A stretch of DNA of 64,000 nt from Diphasiastrum complanatum (taxonomy: Eukaryota; Streptophyta; Lycopodiopsida; Lycopodiales; Lycopodiaceae): the NCBI GenBank assembly GCA_029204225.1, contig CM055104.1:20365761-20429760 (forward strand), read 5' to 3'. Both the position numbers and the translations under genes were made by a program. The notes beneath the pieces were generated by a model that searched no databases, was not told the origin of the DNA, and saw nothing but the letters and a program-made list of their open reading frames with translations. Below are positions 30,356-41,181 of the stretch, in pieces; positions within the stretch are counted from its first letter, which is position 1, and each line of letters opens with the position of its first letter.

Positions 30356-31480
30356 TCAGGAATGCCATATATCCATAGCATCGGCATGGACTGCAGCAAA
30401 CCTATATGTAGAAACACCAGGAGACGGAAGGATGTCCGTGTACTCATCTAGAAAGATCCCAGCATATAAATACCCTAGATAAGTAATAGTGACCATCTGG
30501 CAAATATCCTTGGATGAAAAATGTGTAGCAGTAAGGGCCAAAGGCGCATGAATCATGTCAGGAACCGTAGAAATATCATGAGGCAGATCACAAACCTCAA
30601 GCAAAGATCCATGGAGTAAAGCGAAAGATGATACAACCTGATCACCAATAGCGAGTAAACCATCAAACGTGGACCCATGAAGAACCCCATAGAAATCAAC
30701 AGGAACATCGGCCATAACAGACTCAAGAGATGGAGATATAGAGACCAATGGAGAAGATACTGCACCAACCACTGAACCAGGAGGGCAATCTAAAGTATGC
30801 GCAAAAGCAATAGTAGAAATACCACCAAGGTATACGGTCTCAATATCAATGAAACCAGGAATGACCACTGAATACGATATCTGTGAATCAAGGCATATAG
30901 GCGCAAGGCACACAACATCAACCTGTAAATCTGAAGCAGCATCAACCTGAGGAAGAGGACCCACGGATGGTGAAAGTGAAGCATCAACTGATGTACTCTG
31001 AATGGAAAGAAGAGCTGCATCGTCAGCCTTTGGTAGGCTATGCATAAACTGCTTCCCGATAACCAACTGGAAGTCTCCTTGAGAATCAATGCCAACAAGT
31101 GAGTGTGTAACTACGTCAAGTACAAATGTCAATGTCTGTTGTGTCAAGTCCAGTGTAACGGCTCCAAGAGATGCAAACCAATCAGCACCAAGGATAAGAT
31201 CATAACGTTCCATAGGAATAATGTAAAGATCTGCCTGTCCAGAAAAATCTCCAATGGGGTATGGTAAACGCTGAAACATCTGAGAACTAGGAAAAGAATG
31301 GGAACTGACAACCTCAACTGTGAGAGGTTGTGAAGCAAGAAGAGGTGAAGCACGTATCCGACTAGTGATATAATTGCTAATAAAAGAATGAGTGTTGTCA
31401 GTATCAACGAAAGCAATATAGTTACGACCTGTAATACGTACACGTAACCGAATGGAATGAGGACCAGGATGCCCTGTCTA
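30356..31480 (-). mobile_element. Chromovirus protease region with altered active site
   Basis: 'YIAFVDTDNTHSFISNYI' stands where VD-(S/T)-G-(S/A)-(T/S) is expected: the Gly after Asp-Thr is Asp. 'YLGADWFASLGAVTLDL'-type sequence ('MERYDLILGADWFASLGAVT') is the usual second protease block. A 307-residue open frame follows with no RT sequence; its second half is unassigned. Confidence 0.8.
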
Positions 31481-32440
31481 AGTAGCATAGGCAAGCTGAG
31501 CATGGCAAGTAGCAGGAAGTAAATTAGTGGAAGGCTCAGAGGATAGGTCAGGCTCATCAGAAATATGAATGTAGATATCGGAATCATCTGGAGTAGTGCC
31601 CTCATGGTAAAAAACAGTAGTAGTAGTAGGGAGAGGTTGATGGCAATCACGGGCAAAATAATCACGACTCTTACAACGAAAGCAAAGACGCTGCTGCTGA
31701 AGGTCAGCGAACTGGAACAGAAGGGACAGGTGTAGGGGTGGACGCAGCGGAAAAAGATGAAGTAGAAGGATGGGGTTGGGAGAAGTATCAAGGAATAGTG
31801 TCAGAGTACTTATGCTGTAAAGTACTGGCAAGAGACATCGCCTCAACAAGTGTGGGAGGACGGAAGGAAGAAACATCATAATGTAAAGCACCACGAAGCC
31901 CAGCAATGTAACGAGAAATAAGCTCAGTGGGCTGTAGATCTGTGAAAAGATAAGAAAGCTCCATAAACTGATATGTATAAAAAGCAAGATCACTGGTCTG
32001 AGTGAGACTACAGAATGTATCACGTTGGTGGTCGAGCCACTGAGGGTCAATCATAGCATGACGAAGGTCACGACGAAAAGTATGCCATAAATGGAGCCCT
32101 TCCGGATCAGGATCAGCTCTATAAACTCGCCACCACGTGGTGGCACGTCCATCTAAATGTAAAGCAGCCAATTGGATCTTCTGGGGATCAATCTTAGGGT
32201 AGATCTGAAAATATTTGTCAAGATTAGCAAACCAATTCTCTAATAAGTTCCCGTCAGAGGAACCGGAATAGGTAGCAAGTTGTACCCTATCACGAAAGTC
32301 TCGAGCAAAGTGTGGCTCAGGAAGTGGGGGACATGAAAAGAAACCAGGAGATGGGTTAGGTGGAATGAACGGTCCACCACCAGGCTGACTAGCAGAGGAA
32401 GATGGAAATCCAAATGAATGTGAAGAGATGGAACAATAGC
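31481..32440 (-). mobile_element. Chromovirus gag
   Basis: 'NWFANLDKYFQIYPKIDPQK', 'LAALHLDGRATTWWRVYRAD', 'LRGALHYDVSSFRPPTLVEA' form the Retrotrans_gag domain. The zinc knuckle reads 'CFRCKSRDYFARDC': the His is replaced by Tyr. A frameshift separates the domain from the knuckle. The N-terminus ends at the left arm of the palindrome near 32460. Confidence 0.88.
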
Positions 32441-32459
32441 GATTATGTATATTAAAGCT

Positions 32460-33155
32460 GTAGTAACAACTTTGGCACCGTTTTTGCTACAAAATTTTGT
32501 AAACTTGTCAAAAACCAAAAATTCTATTTTTTTTTTTAATTTTTGCTTCTTTTTTATTGAGTTTCCGCCCTATTTTCTATTCTCTACTTCGATCTGAATA
32601 GGTGGGATTTTAGAGCATTGAAAGGCCTTTCTTTCCATTTAATTGTTTTTTAATTCCGTTTACTATTGAACAAGTTACAAATTTTTGAAATTGGCAACAA
32701 AATTTTGTAAACTTGTCAAAAATCAGAAACTTCTAGATTTTTGTATTTTTTTTAGCCCTGTTTGATTCATTTTTCGTCCTACCTTCTGTTCTCTATAATT
32801 CCATTTGAATAGCTAAAGCTGTAGAGCATTAAAAGGGCTTTTTAGAGATATAATTTTTTTTTTATTTCATTAAATATTGAGGAAGTTACAAATTTTTGAA
32901 AATGTCAAAAAAAAAATTATGTGGCCTTGTTATTAGCTTCAACAATGTCATTGCTAGCAGGTGCACCTGTCTACAAGGATCAACATCAACAAGCATTATC
33001 TTGGGATCTTTTTTTGGATGGTGTCGACTACCCATTTCGCAATGAACAAGGTTATAATGAATGGCCACCGGATCCATATGGCTATTATTGAAAAATTTGC
33101 ATTCAAGCTTCGAGGCAGGTGTCGTGGGACTGCCACCAGTTTTGGTGGGGGATAC
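32460..33155 (+). mobile_element. 3' internal part of tRNA-Asp family, left palindrome arm
   Basis: Two to three tandem units of about 215 bp (each with 'ACAAATTTTTGAAA', 'AAATTTTGTAAACTTGTCAA' and 'TAGAGCATT') lie at 32480-32900. A short coding end follows ('YKDQHQQALSWDLFLDGVDY', 'PPDPYGYY' then stop), then the polypurine-like TTTTGGTGGGGGATAC just before the LTR. UTR tandem repeats of this kind are known from Tat-lineage gypsy elements. Confidence 0.75.
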
Positions 33156-33892
33156 TGTTAGAGGATTTGCGGATTCCAAGGCAACCCTAACCCTAGTTAA
33201 TAAGTGAGAGAGATTAGGCACCATGCGTGTGTAAGTCCAACCCGATGATCACATAGTTATTTGATTAATTAGAAAGTCAATAAAAGGACTTTAGGCCTTT
33301 TTGCAGGACTTTTAATGTCGCAAGGCCTAAATGTCAAGTTAGTGAATAAAGTTGGGTTTCCCTCCAATTTGGATGGTTTCCACTCTTTTTTAAGTTTGAA
33401 TAATAAGGGAGGCAAAAATGGACCAATAAGATTCAAAGGCCAGGGTCCTCTCTACTATAAAAAGAGACCAACTCGAGTTCCTACACATGTTCGTTTTCTC
33501 ATTTCAATAAAGCAAATTGGTTCTCTTCAAGAATGGATTAATGAATGTCCTTCCTCTTCTCCTTTCCACCTCCACCTCTCATGCTTTCTTTGGGTTTTGC
33601 TGATTGTTGGATCTGAATGTTATTGGGATTGTATCTTATTATATTTTGTGTGAGAGAGAAACGGAGAGAGAGATAGAGTAAGCTATCTTTGTTGTGGATC
33701 GTAGTGTTAATGGATGTGTAGTGTTAATGTTTAGGGTTAATGAATGTTAGTGTTAGATTTGGATCTTCCATTCATGTTAAACTATGAACTATACTATCGC
33801 TCTCATGGGAACAAACCTACGAGCTTTGTCTCTTTGATGCTAGATTGACTAGATCTTGGATTCATGTTAGGCAAGGAAAAAAACCCACTACA
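33156..33892 (+). mobile_element. LTR of the tRNA-Asp family, complete
   Basis: TGTTAGAGGATTTGC ... CCCACTACA, 737 bp, with a TATA box in 'CTACTATAAAAAGAGACCAA' and a near match to 38561-39303 (743 bp). The primer binding site begins 4 nt after its end. Confidence 0.88.
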
Positions 33893-33896
33893 GTTT

Positions 33897-33914
33897 TGGC
33901 GCCGTTGTCGGGGA
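33897..33914 (+). promoter_or_regulatory. tRNA-Asp primer binding site
   Basis: TGGCGCCGTTGTCGGGGA matches the complement of the plant tRNA-Asp 3' end at all but one position. This site is typical of Athila/Tat-type gypsy elements. Confidence 0.85.
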
Positions 33915-33916
33915 AT

Positions 33917-34240
33917 TCGAGTTGGTCCCTTTTTATAGTAGAGAGGAGGACCCTGGCCTTTGAATCCTATTGGTCCATTTCTGCCTCCCTAATTATTCAA
34001 ATTTAAAAAAGAGTGGGAACCATCCAAATTGGAGGGACACCCAACTTTATTCACTAACTTGACATTTAGGCCCTACGACATTAAAAGTCTCGCAAAAAAC
34101 GCCTAAAGTCCTTTTATTGACTTGTAACGAATCAAATAACTATGTGATCATCGGGTTGGACTTACACACACATGGTGCCAAATCCCTCTCACCTATTAAC
34201 TAGGGTTAGGGTTGCCTTGGGATCCGCAAACCCTCCAACA
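33917..34240 (-). mobile_element. Inverted, truncated LTR of the same family
   Basis: The minus strand starts TGTTGGAGGGTTTGC at 34240 and runs to 'GGGACCAACTCGA' at 33917, where it meets the primer site of the + strand copy without spacer. Only the U3 part remains. Confidence 0.85.
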
Positions 34241-34970
34241 GTAACCCTCACCAAAACTGGTGGCGGTCCCACGACACTTGCCTTGAAGCTTGAATGCACA
34301 TTTTTCAATAATAGCCATATGGGTCCGGTGGCCATTCATGATAACCTTGTTCATTGCCAAATGGGTAGTCGACACCATCCAAAAAAAGATCTCAAGATAA
34401 TGCTTGTTGATGTTGATCCTTGTAGATAGGTGCACCTGCTAGCAATGACATTGTTGAAGCTAATGACAAGGTCACAGAATTTTTTTTTTTTGACATTTTC
34501 AAAAACTTGTAACTTCTTCAATACTTAATGAAATAATAAAAAAGAAAAATGAATCAAACAGGGCAAAAAAAAATACTAAAATCTGAAAGTTTTTGGGTTT
34601 TTGACAAGTTTACAAAATTTTGTGGCCAACTTCAAAATTTGTAACTTGCTCAATACTAAACGGAACTAAAAAAAAATTAGATGGAAAGAAAGCATTTTCA
34701 ATGCTCTACAATTGTACTTATTCAAATTGAATTACAGAGAATAGAAAATAGGACGGAATTTGAATAAAAAATAAGCAAAAATTTAAAAAACAGAATTTCT
34801 GGATTTTGACAAGTTTACAAAATTTTGTTGCCAATTTCAAAAATTTGTAACTTGCTCAATACTAAACGGAATTAAAAAAAATTTAAGGTAAAGAAAGCTC
34901 TTTCAATGCTCTACAATCCTACCTATTCAGATTGAATTATAGGAAACATAAAATAGGATGGAATTGCATA
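34241..34970 (-). mobile_element. Right palindrome arm, 3' internal part of tRNA-Asp family
   Basis: Mirror of 32460-33155: the translated 'NNSHMGPVAIHDNLVHCQMG' shadow and the coding end match the left arm, and three AT-rich units of about 215 bp lie at 34480-34970. Confidence 0.8.
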
Positions 34971-35056
34971 AAAAAAGAAACAAAAAATTAAAAAAATAGA
35001 AAATACGGTCACCACTCATAACTCTCACAAATCACATCCATAATGCAAAGCTAATC
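34971..35056. other. Junction sequence
   Basis: Short stretch between the palindrome and another LTR piece. No feature. Confidence 0.3.
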
Positions 35057-35335
35057 CTAGCATGCCAAGACCAAAATGCCTAAATGCAAGCTAACCATTA
35101 ACACTACTCCATTAACACTGGATCCACTAACACTACTGCAGTGAAAGAAAAACTTACTTTTCTCTCTCTCTTCCTTTTCTCTCTCACAAAAAGTATAATA
35201 AAGATAAATCCCAACAACTAACAAATCCAACAATTGATAAATCCAAAGAAAGCATGAGAGATGGAGGAGGAAAGAAGAAGAGCAAGGACATTCTACATCC
35301 ACTTCACAAGGGAACCAATCAGCTTGTATTGAAGA
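35057..35335 (-). mobile_element. tRNA-Asp family LTR fragment
   Basis: Minus-strand match to the R/U5 side of the 33156-33892 LTR ('GAGAGAAAAGGAAGAGAG', 'TATTATACTTTTTGTGAGAG', 'TGCTTTCTTTGGATTT'). Confidence 0.75.
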
Positions 35336-35543
35336 AAAGATGAATATTGTGTTTAGTAAGATCAATATTTCATTGGGAGAGTTCCTGAAGTTGGTGCCAA
35401 AAGCAAAAGATGTCTTAGCACAAAAGTTAGCTCAAGAAGAACCAAAAGCCCATCAGGAGCCACTTTTTTGTGCTGAATTTGAAAAATCTAATGAAGTACT
35501 CCATGTTGGAGCCGCTTGGGAAAGTGAACAGAAGACAATTTAG
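35336..35543 (+). mobile_element. Short gypsy-like coding remnant
   Basis: Frame 35340-35543 with 'KINISLGEFLKLVPKAKDVL' and 'HQEPLFCAEFEKSNEV'. It resembles the gag-protease spacer of plant gypsy elements; assignment is weak. Confidence 0.35.
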
Positions 35544-35570
35544 CTCTACCGATACAGCATAGACAATTTT

Positions 35571-35640
35571 AAATTATGGCGCAGTAATTCTTGAACACTT
35601 GGATGGAAAACGATTTGATACTCCAGTGAATACCAGTGAA
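35571..35640 (+). mobile_element. Gypsy integrase C-terminal end
   Basis: 'AVILEHLDGKRFDTPVN' matches 'AVILEHLDGRRFDTPVNGSR' of the integrase on the minus strand at 58850-58900. It is followed directly by the third coding region of the family. Confidence 0.8.
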
Positions 35641-36340
35641 TACGATTTGATACTCCAGTGAATATACTAGGTATACATCGTCAGCTGCGCTACCACCCCC
35701 TGCTACTGTTCGCATTGAACTACCCATTCCCCTCGCCTCTGCTTCCACACAAGGACAATCTGTGACCATTGGAGCTACCATTCCCATCACAGCTGCCCAG
35801 GCCGCCTCACCCTCGCACACTAAAGCCACTTCACCAAACACGCAATTTTTCATGGATATGTTCGATGATTCCGACCCCCTTGGGGCCACTGAAATTTTTG
35901 AAATGCCCCAGAGCCCTGCGCCCTTTGAACTCCAATCCTTTGGAAGAGGATTCGAATAGATCCATGACACTATTGTCGGTGTTGAAGATGTAAGCCAGCA
36001 ATCTTGCACTGAAGATAACCCAGCCGCACTTCGGGTCGACCAAGTTGTGAAATCACCGAAGTAGTTTGACGCCACCGTGCCTGAGGGTTTTGAGGACGAA
36101 GACATTTTTGAAGAAGTAGAAGTACCGGCATCTAGTTTACGCCAACCAGAAATAGTACCATCAGATCCTTCTGCTGCTGCCGCCTGCACGATAGTAGATT
36201 CTGGTGATGCTCTCGGTTTGGTCTCAAGCCTTGCGCAAGTGATCCAGTCTATGCTTGACAAAAAGAAAAAACTAGAGCAGAGAAACACCGACCGAGTCAT
36301 TTCAATAGGCCTCGAGTTCTCATAGTTGACATCGTCCACG
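35641..36340 (+). mobile_element. Third ORF of tRNA-Asp element: Ser/Pro linker and coiled-coil start
   Basis: Frames read 'SSAALPPPATVRIELPIPLA', 'TIPITAAQAASP', then the conserved acidic motif 'NTQFFMDMFDDSDPLGATEI', 'MPQSPAPFELQS'. After one stop, 'DATVPEGFEDEDIFEEVEVP' and 'SSLAQVIQSMLDKKKKLEQR', the start of a coiled coil. I do not recognise the protein. The order after an integrase end and before an LTR puts it in the position of an env-like or extra ORF, but no membrane segment or signal peptide is visible. Confidence 0.7.
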
Positions 36341-36830
36341 CAGCGAGATTATCATTCTTGACTCGTCTTTCGCGTCACGACGTCGCACTAGACATACATC
36401 GTCAGCTGCGCTACCACCCCCTGATGTTGTTCGCACTATACTACCTATTCCCCTTGCCTCTGGTGCTTCCCTTGCCTCTGCTTCCACACAAGGACAGTCT
36501 ATGACCATTGGTGCTACCATTCCCATCACAGCTGCCCAGGTTGCCTCACCCCCGCACACCGAAGCCACTTCACCAAACACGCAGTTTTTTATGGATATGT
36601 TCGATGATTCCGACCCACTTGGGGCCACCAAAATTTTTGAAATGCCCCAGAGCCCTGCACCCTTTGAACTCCAATCCTCTGGAAGAGGATTTGAACAGAT
36701 CCATGACACTACTATCGGTGTTGAAGATGTAAGCCAGGAACCTCACACTAAAGATAGCCCAGTCACACTTCGGGTCGACCAAGTTGTGAAATCACATTGC
36801 GATGCATAGAAAAATCATATTGAAAATAAG
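36341..36830 (+). repeat. Tandem duplication of the Ser/Pro-acidic segment
   Basis: 36385-36805 repeats 35665-36065 closely: the same 'FFMDMFDDSDPLGAT' and 'EMPQSPAPFELQSSGRGFEQ' words, and an extra 'LASGAS' insertion. It ends in a different sequence at about 36805. Confidence 0.9.
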
Positions 36831-37660
36831 TGGAGCAAAAATAAACAATATTAATCAAGAGAATAGATGAATTAGAATTTCGGCTCTCATTTTCTTAAAA
36901 GTGGAGGCTTTAAGCTTAGGGTTAGAGATAAGGTCAGCCTTATTGAGATTTTCATGTGGAGTGCTGAGAAAGTTGGAAAAGGTTCGTCTACCTTCAAAGT
37001 GCAAGGTTATGTGATGCACAAGGTAGCACTGACCAATGAGGATGGTGACTTGACATATATTTTAGAAAAAGTCCTTGATAAGAAGATCTACTTTTACATT
37101 TTGGATAATGAATTCTGAAGATTAGACTCTGCCAACACACTATGCTCAAGAACTTTTTCTATTTTATTTGACACTTAGAAATATGGTGAGTTTTCTTTCA
37201 ATGTTTTTTTTTAAATTTTAGAGGAAAGTTTTCTTTTCCATGCTCAACATAGTATTTTTGAAAATAATTTTATTTCTATGTTTTCTTTAGAGCTTAAAAC
37301 AAACCAATGTGACCACTTACAAGGGTTTGGCTCTCTCCACCATTAAGACTATCCAAGCTGAGGGATACACCCAAGGAACTTCTTTGAAATTCCTTCAAAG
37401 AGAAAATGTAGCTCATTAGAAACCTCCCAAGAAGATCCTAACCAACCTAGAACTGGTAGGACCTTGGGTTCAAAAAAATGAGCAAGAAAGACCAGTACCC
37501 AAAGCATGTTAAAAAATAGATCACAAAGATCCATTTATGCCCTTTGATCTTTAGCTAATATGGTTTCTTAAAGCAACATCTGCATGAGTCCTCGAATGGT
37601 GGTTGGGTTCTAAAGTTTAAGACCTCCAAGATAAAGGCCGACAAAGAGTTGGACTAAATA
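36831..37660 (+). mobile_element. Unassigned part of the same element
   Basis: Coding-like + strand pieces occur: 'KVGKGSSTFKVQGYVMHKVA', 'DGDLTYILEKVLDKKIYFYI' (36960-37115) and 'TYKGLALSTIKTIQAEGYTQ' (37310-37375). None matches a family I know. AT-rich DNA separates them. Confidence 0.4.
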
Positions 37661-38540
37661 CCTGCATTGGGAGAGCAGCCGACATGGAGAATTACTATTT
37701 TTGTGAAAACTCCGGAATCAATCAGGAGTTACGTCGCCATCCCTTGCCATTTGCGGGTCGATCCTTATTATGTGCCAATGCCGAGAAGGAATAAATGGAA
37801 AGATTTGGGATTGGCTATGGACAAGATTACAATCCATATGCCCAATTAGCCAATCATCCATCAGCCCTACAGTTGGACAATATCAGTGGACTTCCACTCA
37901 GAGAATTACTGTTTTTGAGAAAACTCCGGAATCAATCAAGAGTTATGTCGCCATCCCTCGCCAATTGCGGATTGATCCTTATTATGTGCCAATGTCGAGA
38001 AGGAATAAATGGAAAGATTTGGGATTGGCTATGGACAAGATTACAATCCATACGCCCAATTGGCCAATCATCCATCAGTCCTACAGCTGGACAATATCAG
38101 TGGACTTCCACCAGGCTTTACAAGCATACCGGAGAGAGTATGTCCACTCTCCAGATCCAACGGTGCACCAATCGGCACTATTTGCAAAAGATCTAAATCT
38201 GTTGGCGTCAGTGGCAACCAGATGAGACGATTGTCTCCCTCCTCTGGCATTCAATCCAAATAAGCCGATGGCCTTAGAGAATATCAAAGATCAGCTGCCG
38301 GTTGCTCGTTTATACTTTCGTGCAGCAATGATGAGAGGCTCCTGGGAATCACGCTTCACATCATGGACAATCTCAAAGTGGATTACAGGAGCCCATCGTT
38401 GTTTTCTGCCCCACAATTTGGATTTTAATACTGCACGTCTCGACTTTATGGAAAATGTGCAGTACCATTTAATCAAGATTTGGCGCGAAGTCAATAAAAG
38501 TCCCCAATAACTACATCTAGCAGGTGTCGTGGGACCGCCA
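37661..38540 (+). mobile_element. Third ORF, C-terminal domain, tandemly duplicated
   Basis: 'TPESIRSYVAIPCHLRVDPY', 'YVPMPRRNKWKDLGLAMDKI', 'HMPNWPIIHQ' at 37680-37870 is repeated at 37905-38100 with few changes (period about 216 bp). It continues with 'ALQAYRREYVHSPDPTVHQS', 'LFAKDLNLLASVATR', 'YFRAAMMRGSWESRFTSW' and 'MENVQYHLIKIWREVNKSPQ' to a stop at about 38510. The same domain is found at 42300-42560. Function unknown. Confidence 0.72.
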
Positions 38541-38560
38541 CCAGTTTTGGTGGGGGATAC
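38541..38560 (+). promoter_or_regulatory. Polypurine-like tract before 3' LTR
   Basis: CCAGTTTTGGTGGGGGATAC, nearly identical to the sequence before the LTR at 33156. It marks this LTR as a 3' LTR. Confidence 0.7.
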
Positions 38561-39303
38561 TGTTGAAGGATTTGCAGATCCCAAGACAATCCTAACCCTA
38601 GTTAATAAGTGAGAGGGATTTGGCACCCTTCATGTGTAAGTCCAACCCGATGATCACATAGTTATTTGATTAATTAGAAAGTCAATAAAAGGACTTTAGG
38701 CCTTTTTGTGAGACTTTTAATGTCACAGGGCCTAAATGTCAAGTTAAAGTTGGATTTCTCTCCAATTTGGATGGTTCCCACTCTTTTTTAAGTTTAAATA
38801 ATTAGGGAGGCAGAAATGGACCAATAAGATTCAGAGACCAGGGTCCTCCTCTCTACTATAAAAAGAGACCAACTCGAGTTCCTATACATGTTCATTTCCT
38901 CATTTCAATAAAGCAGATTGGTTCTCTTCAGGAATGGATTGATGAATGTTCTTGCTCCTTTCCTTTCCACCTCCATCTCTCATGTTTTCTTTGGGTTTTG
39001 CTAATTGTTGGATCTGAATGTTATTGGGATTGTATGTTATTATACTTTTTGTGAGAGAGAAAGGGAGAGAGAGAAAGAGTAAGCTATCTTTGTTGTGGAT
39101 CGTAGTATTAATGGATGTGTAGTGTTAATGTTTAGGGTTAATAGATGTTAGTGTTAGATTTGGATCTTCCATTCATGTTGAACTATGAACTATACTGTCA
39201 CTCTCATGGGAACAAACCTATGCGTGACAACTAGCTTTGTCTCTTTGATGCTAGATTGACTAGATCTTGGATTCAGGTTAGGCAAGGAAAGAAACCCGCT
39301 ACA
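38561..39303 (+). mobile_element. LTR of the tRNA-Asp family
   Basis: TGTTGAAGGATTTGC ... CCCGCTACA, 743 bp, with TATA region 'CTACTATAAAAAGAGACC'. No primer site follows, so it is the 3' LTR of the copy at 35571-38560. Confidence 0.9.
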
Positions 39304-40164
39304 AGCCCTTGCTCAAGGTGATGGGTTCTCAAACAATATCAGTATGGAGTTTATTATCATGGCTTTCGGTACTTGAAACGAAGTCAATGCTAAATTTTAC
39401 ATTACCTTCCAAGGGGTAGTGCACAAGGTGTGGGTATCGGAGGTCGCCCTTGCTACAATAGGAATTGTTTCTAGCCACGCCATGCTCCATCCCACAAACA
39501 AGCGAATGCCACCATTAGGTCATTTGTAGACACTCAAATGGCTCAGTACCATACCAATGATGGCTATTTTTTAGAAGCCATTCGGGACCCTGTTCTCCAA
39601 GCTGCTGCACACCTGGTGAATAACTTTGTGATGGCTAGTAACCTTCGGAAAGACTTGATCCCATCCCAGATCCTCCATCGATTGGTTGAGTCTAGCAATG
39701 AATTAGACAAGGGGAGTGTACAACCTTATGACTTGTACAAGACGGTCTCTAGGGAACTGAAGTAGGCCATAAAGAACAACACAAAGAAGCAGTTTACTGC
39801 TGGTTGTCTTCTTTTCTCCTTAGCTGCCTCATACCTAGAGAGTAAGGTTTATGGGTTTCATGTTGAATTAATGTTAGCTGTTTACAAACTAGCACCAGCC
39901 GAATCATCCCACCAAGCATCCACCTCCCAGAGTCATAGGCGAGTATGCAGCGAGATAGTTTCACCCCACTCGCCTCTCCCGCGTCTCGTTGACGGCGGAC
40001 TGAGCCACCATCTTCAGTTGTGCCATCACTTCTTGCTGCAACTTGCTCTAATCTACCTATACCTCCATCATCTACAAATACCCTAGCTTCTGATTCTATA
40101 CATTGTGCCTTTTGTGACTATTGGTTCCACCATCCAAGTTGTAGAAGCACGGGCCGCCTCTCCA
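39304..40164 (+). mobile_element. Third ORF, N-terminal domain and Ser/Pro linker
   Basis: The frame at 39538-39765 has 'QYHTNDGYFLEAIRDPVLQA', 'NNFVMASNLRKDLIPSQILH' and 'DKGSVQPYDLYKTVSRELK', continuing after one stop with 'KKQFTAGCLLFSLAASYLES', 'FHVELMLAVYKLAPAESSHQ'. In another frame 'PPSSVVPSLLAATCSNLPIP' and 'ARAASP' correspond to the Ser/Pro linker at 35690-35820. It gives the domain lost from the copy at 35641. Several stops; not functional. Confidence 0.6.
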
Positions 40165-41181
40165 TGTGAAAGTACTGTACTTTAGGACCATAAATGGATC
40201 TACAAAAGATCCACAAGCGTGATTGGATGCTTAATTAACAATCTATCAAAAAACTAGACACAAAAAAGTTGATCTAGATTGGCAATTTGACAAACAACAA
40301 GCATTAACAATTAGAAGCATTGATAAACATTGAAATCCGAGCCCACACATGTGTACTACAGGTTGTAGTACGGCCTTCAAGCTGAGAAACAAGTAGAAAT
40401 TGATTTGGCTTCATTTGGATCACAAAAACTCAATGTACATAGTGAAGTAGATTGAGATTGCCAATGAGCTCCAAAAATATTCTATCTTCTCACTATGGGA
40501 GCTTGGAATACATAGCAAATTCGACTTCCTTCTTGAAGTTTGATTGGATGCTTGCTTAACAATCTATCAAAAAACTACACACAAAAAAGTTGATCTAGAT
40601 TGGCAATTTGACAAACAACAAGCATTAACAATCAAAAGCATTGATAAAAATTGAAATCCAAGCCCACATGTGTGTACTACAGGCTGTAGTATGGCCTTCG
40701 AACTGAGAAACAAGTAGAAATTGATTTGGCTTCATTTGGATCACAAAAACTCAATGTACATAGTGAAGTAGGTTGAGATTGCCAATGAGCTCCAAAAATA
40801 TTCTATTTTCTCACTATGGGAGCTTGGAATACATAGCAAATTTGACTTCCTTCTTGAAGTTAGGTGGATTTCCAGCATGTAATAAGGAAGTTAACTCACC
40901 CTTCTTGCCCTAAAATGAAACCCTAGCCTAGATCCTAGACTTATGCTTTGTAGGTAGCTAGTTGGTCAAATTTTCACCTTAAACTTAGATGTAGGTCCTA
41001 TAAAGTAGGGAGGACCACCAAATAGACATGACCAACTCTCTTGAATTGACCTAACCTACATTGGGAGTGGGTTGCCATGTGGCATATTGGCCTCACATGT
41101 GTGGAATCCACTTATGTACAAAATCTATACTACATAGTTTTTTATCAAGCTAGATTTGCCAATTTTTGGCAATTCTTCACA
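40165..41181 (-). mobile_element. Solo LTR inserted in the third ORF
   Basis: TGTGAAAGTACTG ... AATTCTTCACA, about 1,017 bp. The part 40853-41178 matches 55741-56067 in inverse orientation. It carries CACATGTG words at 40346, 40670 and 41095. Coding sequence before it (AASP) and after it ('SPSTQWFMELFDNSPRG') are adjacent in other copies, so the insertion is inside the gene. No convincing target duplication. An internal 324-bp tandem duplication is present (40222-40545 and 40546-40866). Confidence 0.75.
40222..40866. repeat. Tandem duplication of about 324 bp inside the solo LTR
   Basis: From 'GATTGGATGCTTAATTAACA' through 'CCTTCTTGAAGTT' both units run parallel with only a few substitutions. 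Confidence 0.88.

Noticed and set aside
32886-33224. Protein with 'VRVALESANP' and 'HHPKKDPKIM', also at 34172-34429
   Set aside because: Antisense of the third-ORF end and LTR start; appears twice only because the region is palindromic.
40222-40866. CRISPR-like direct repeats
   Set aside because: Only two 324-bp units with no spacers, inside an LTR of a plant genome.
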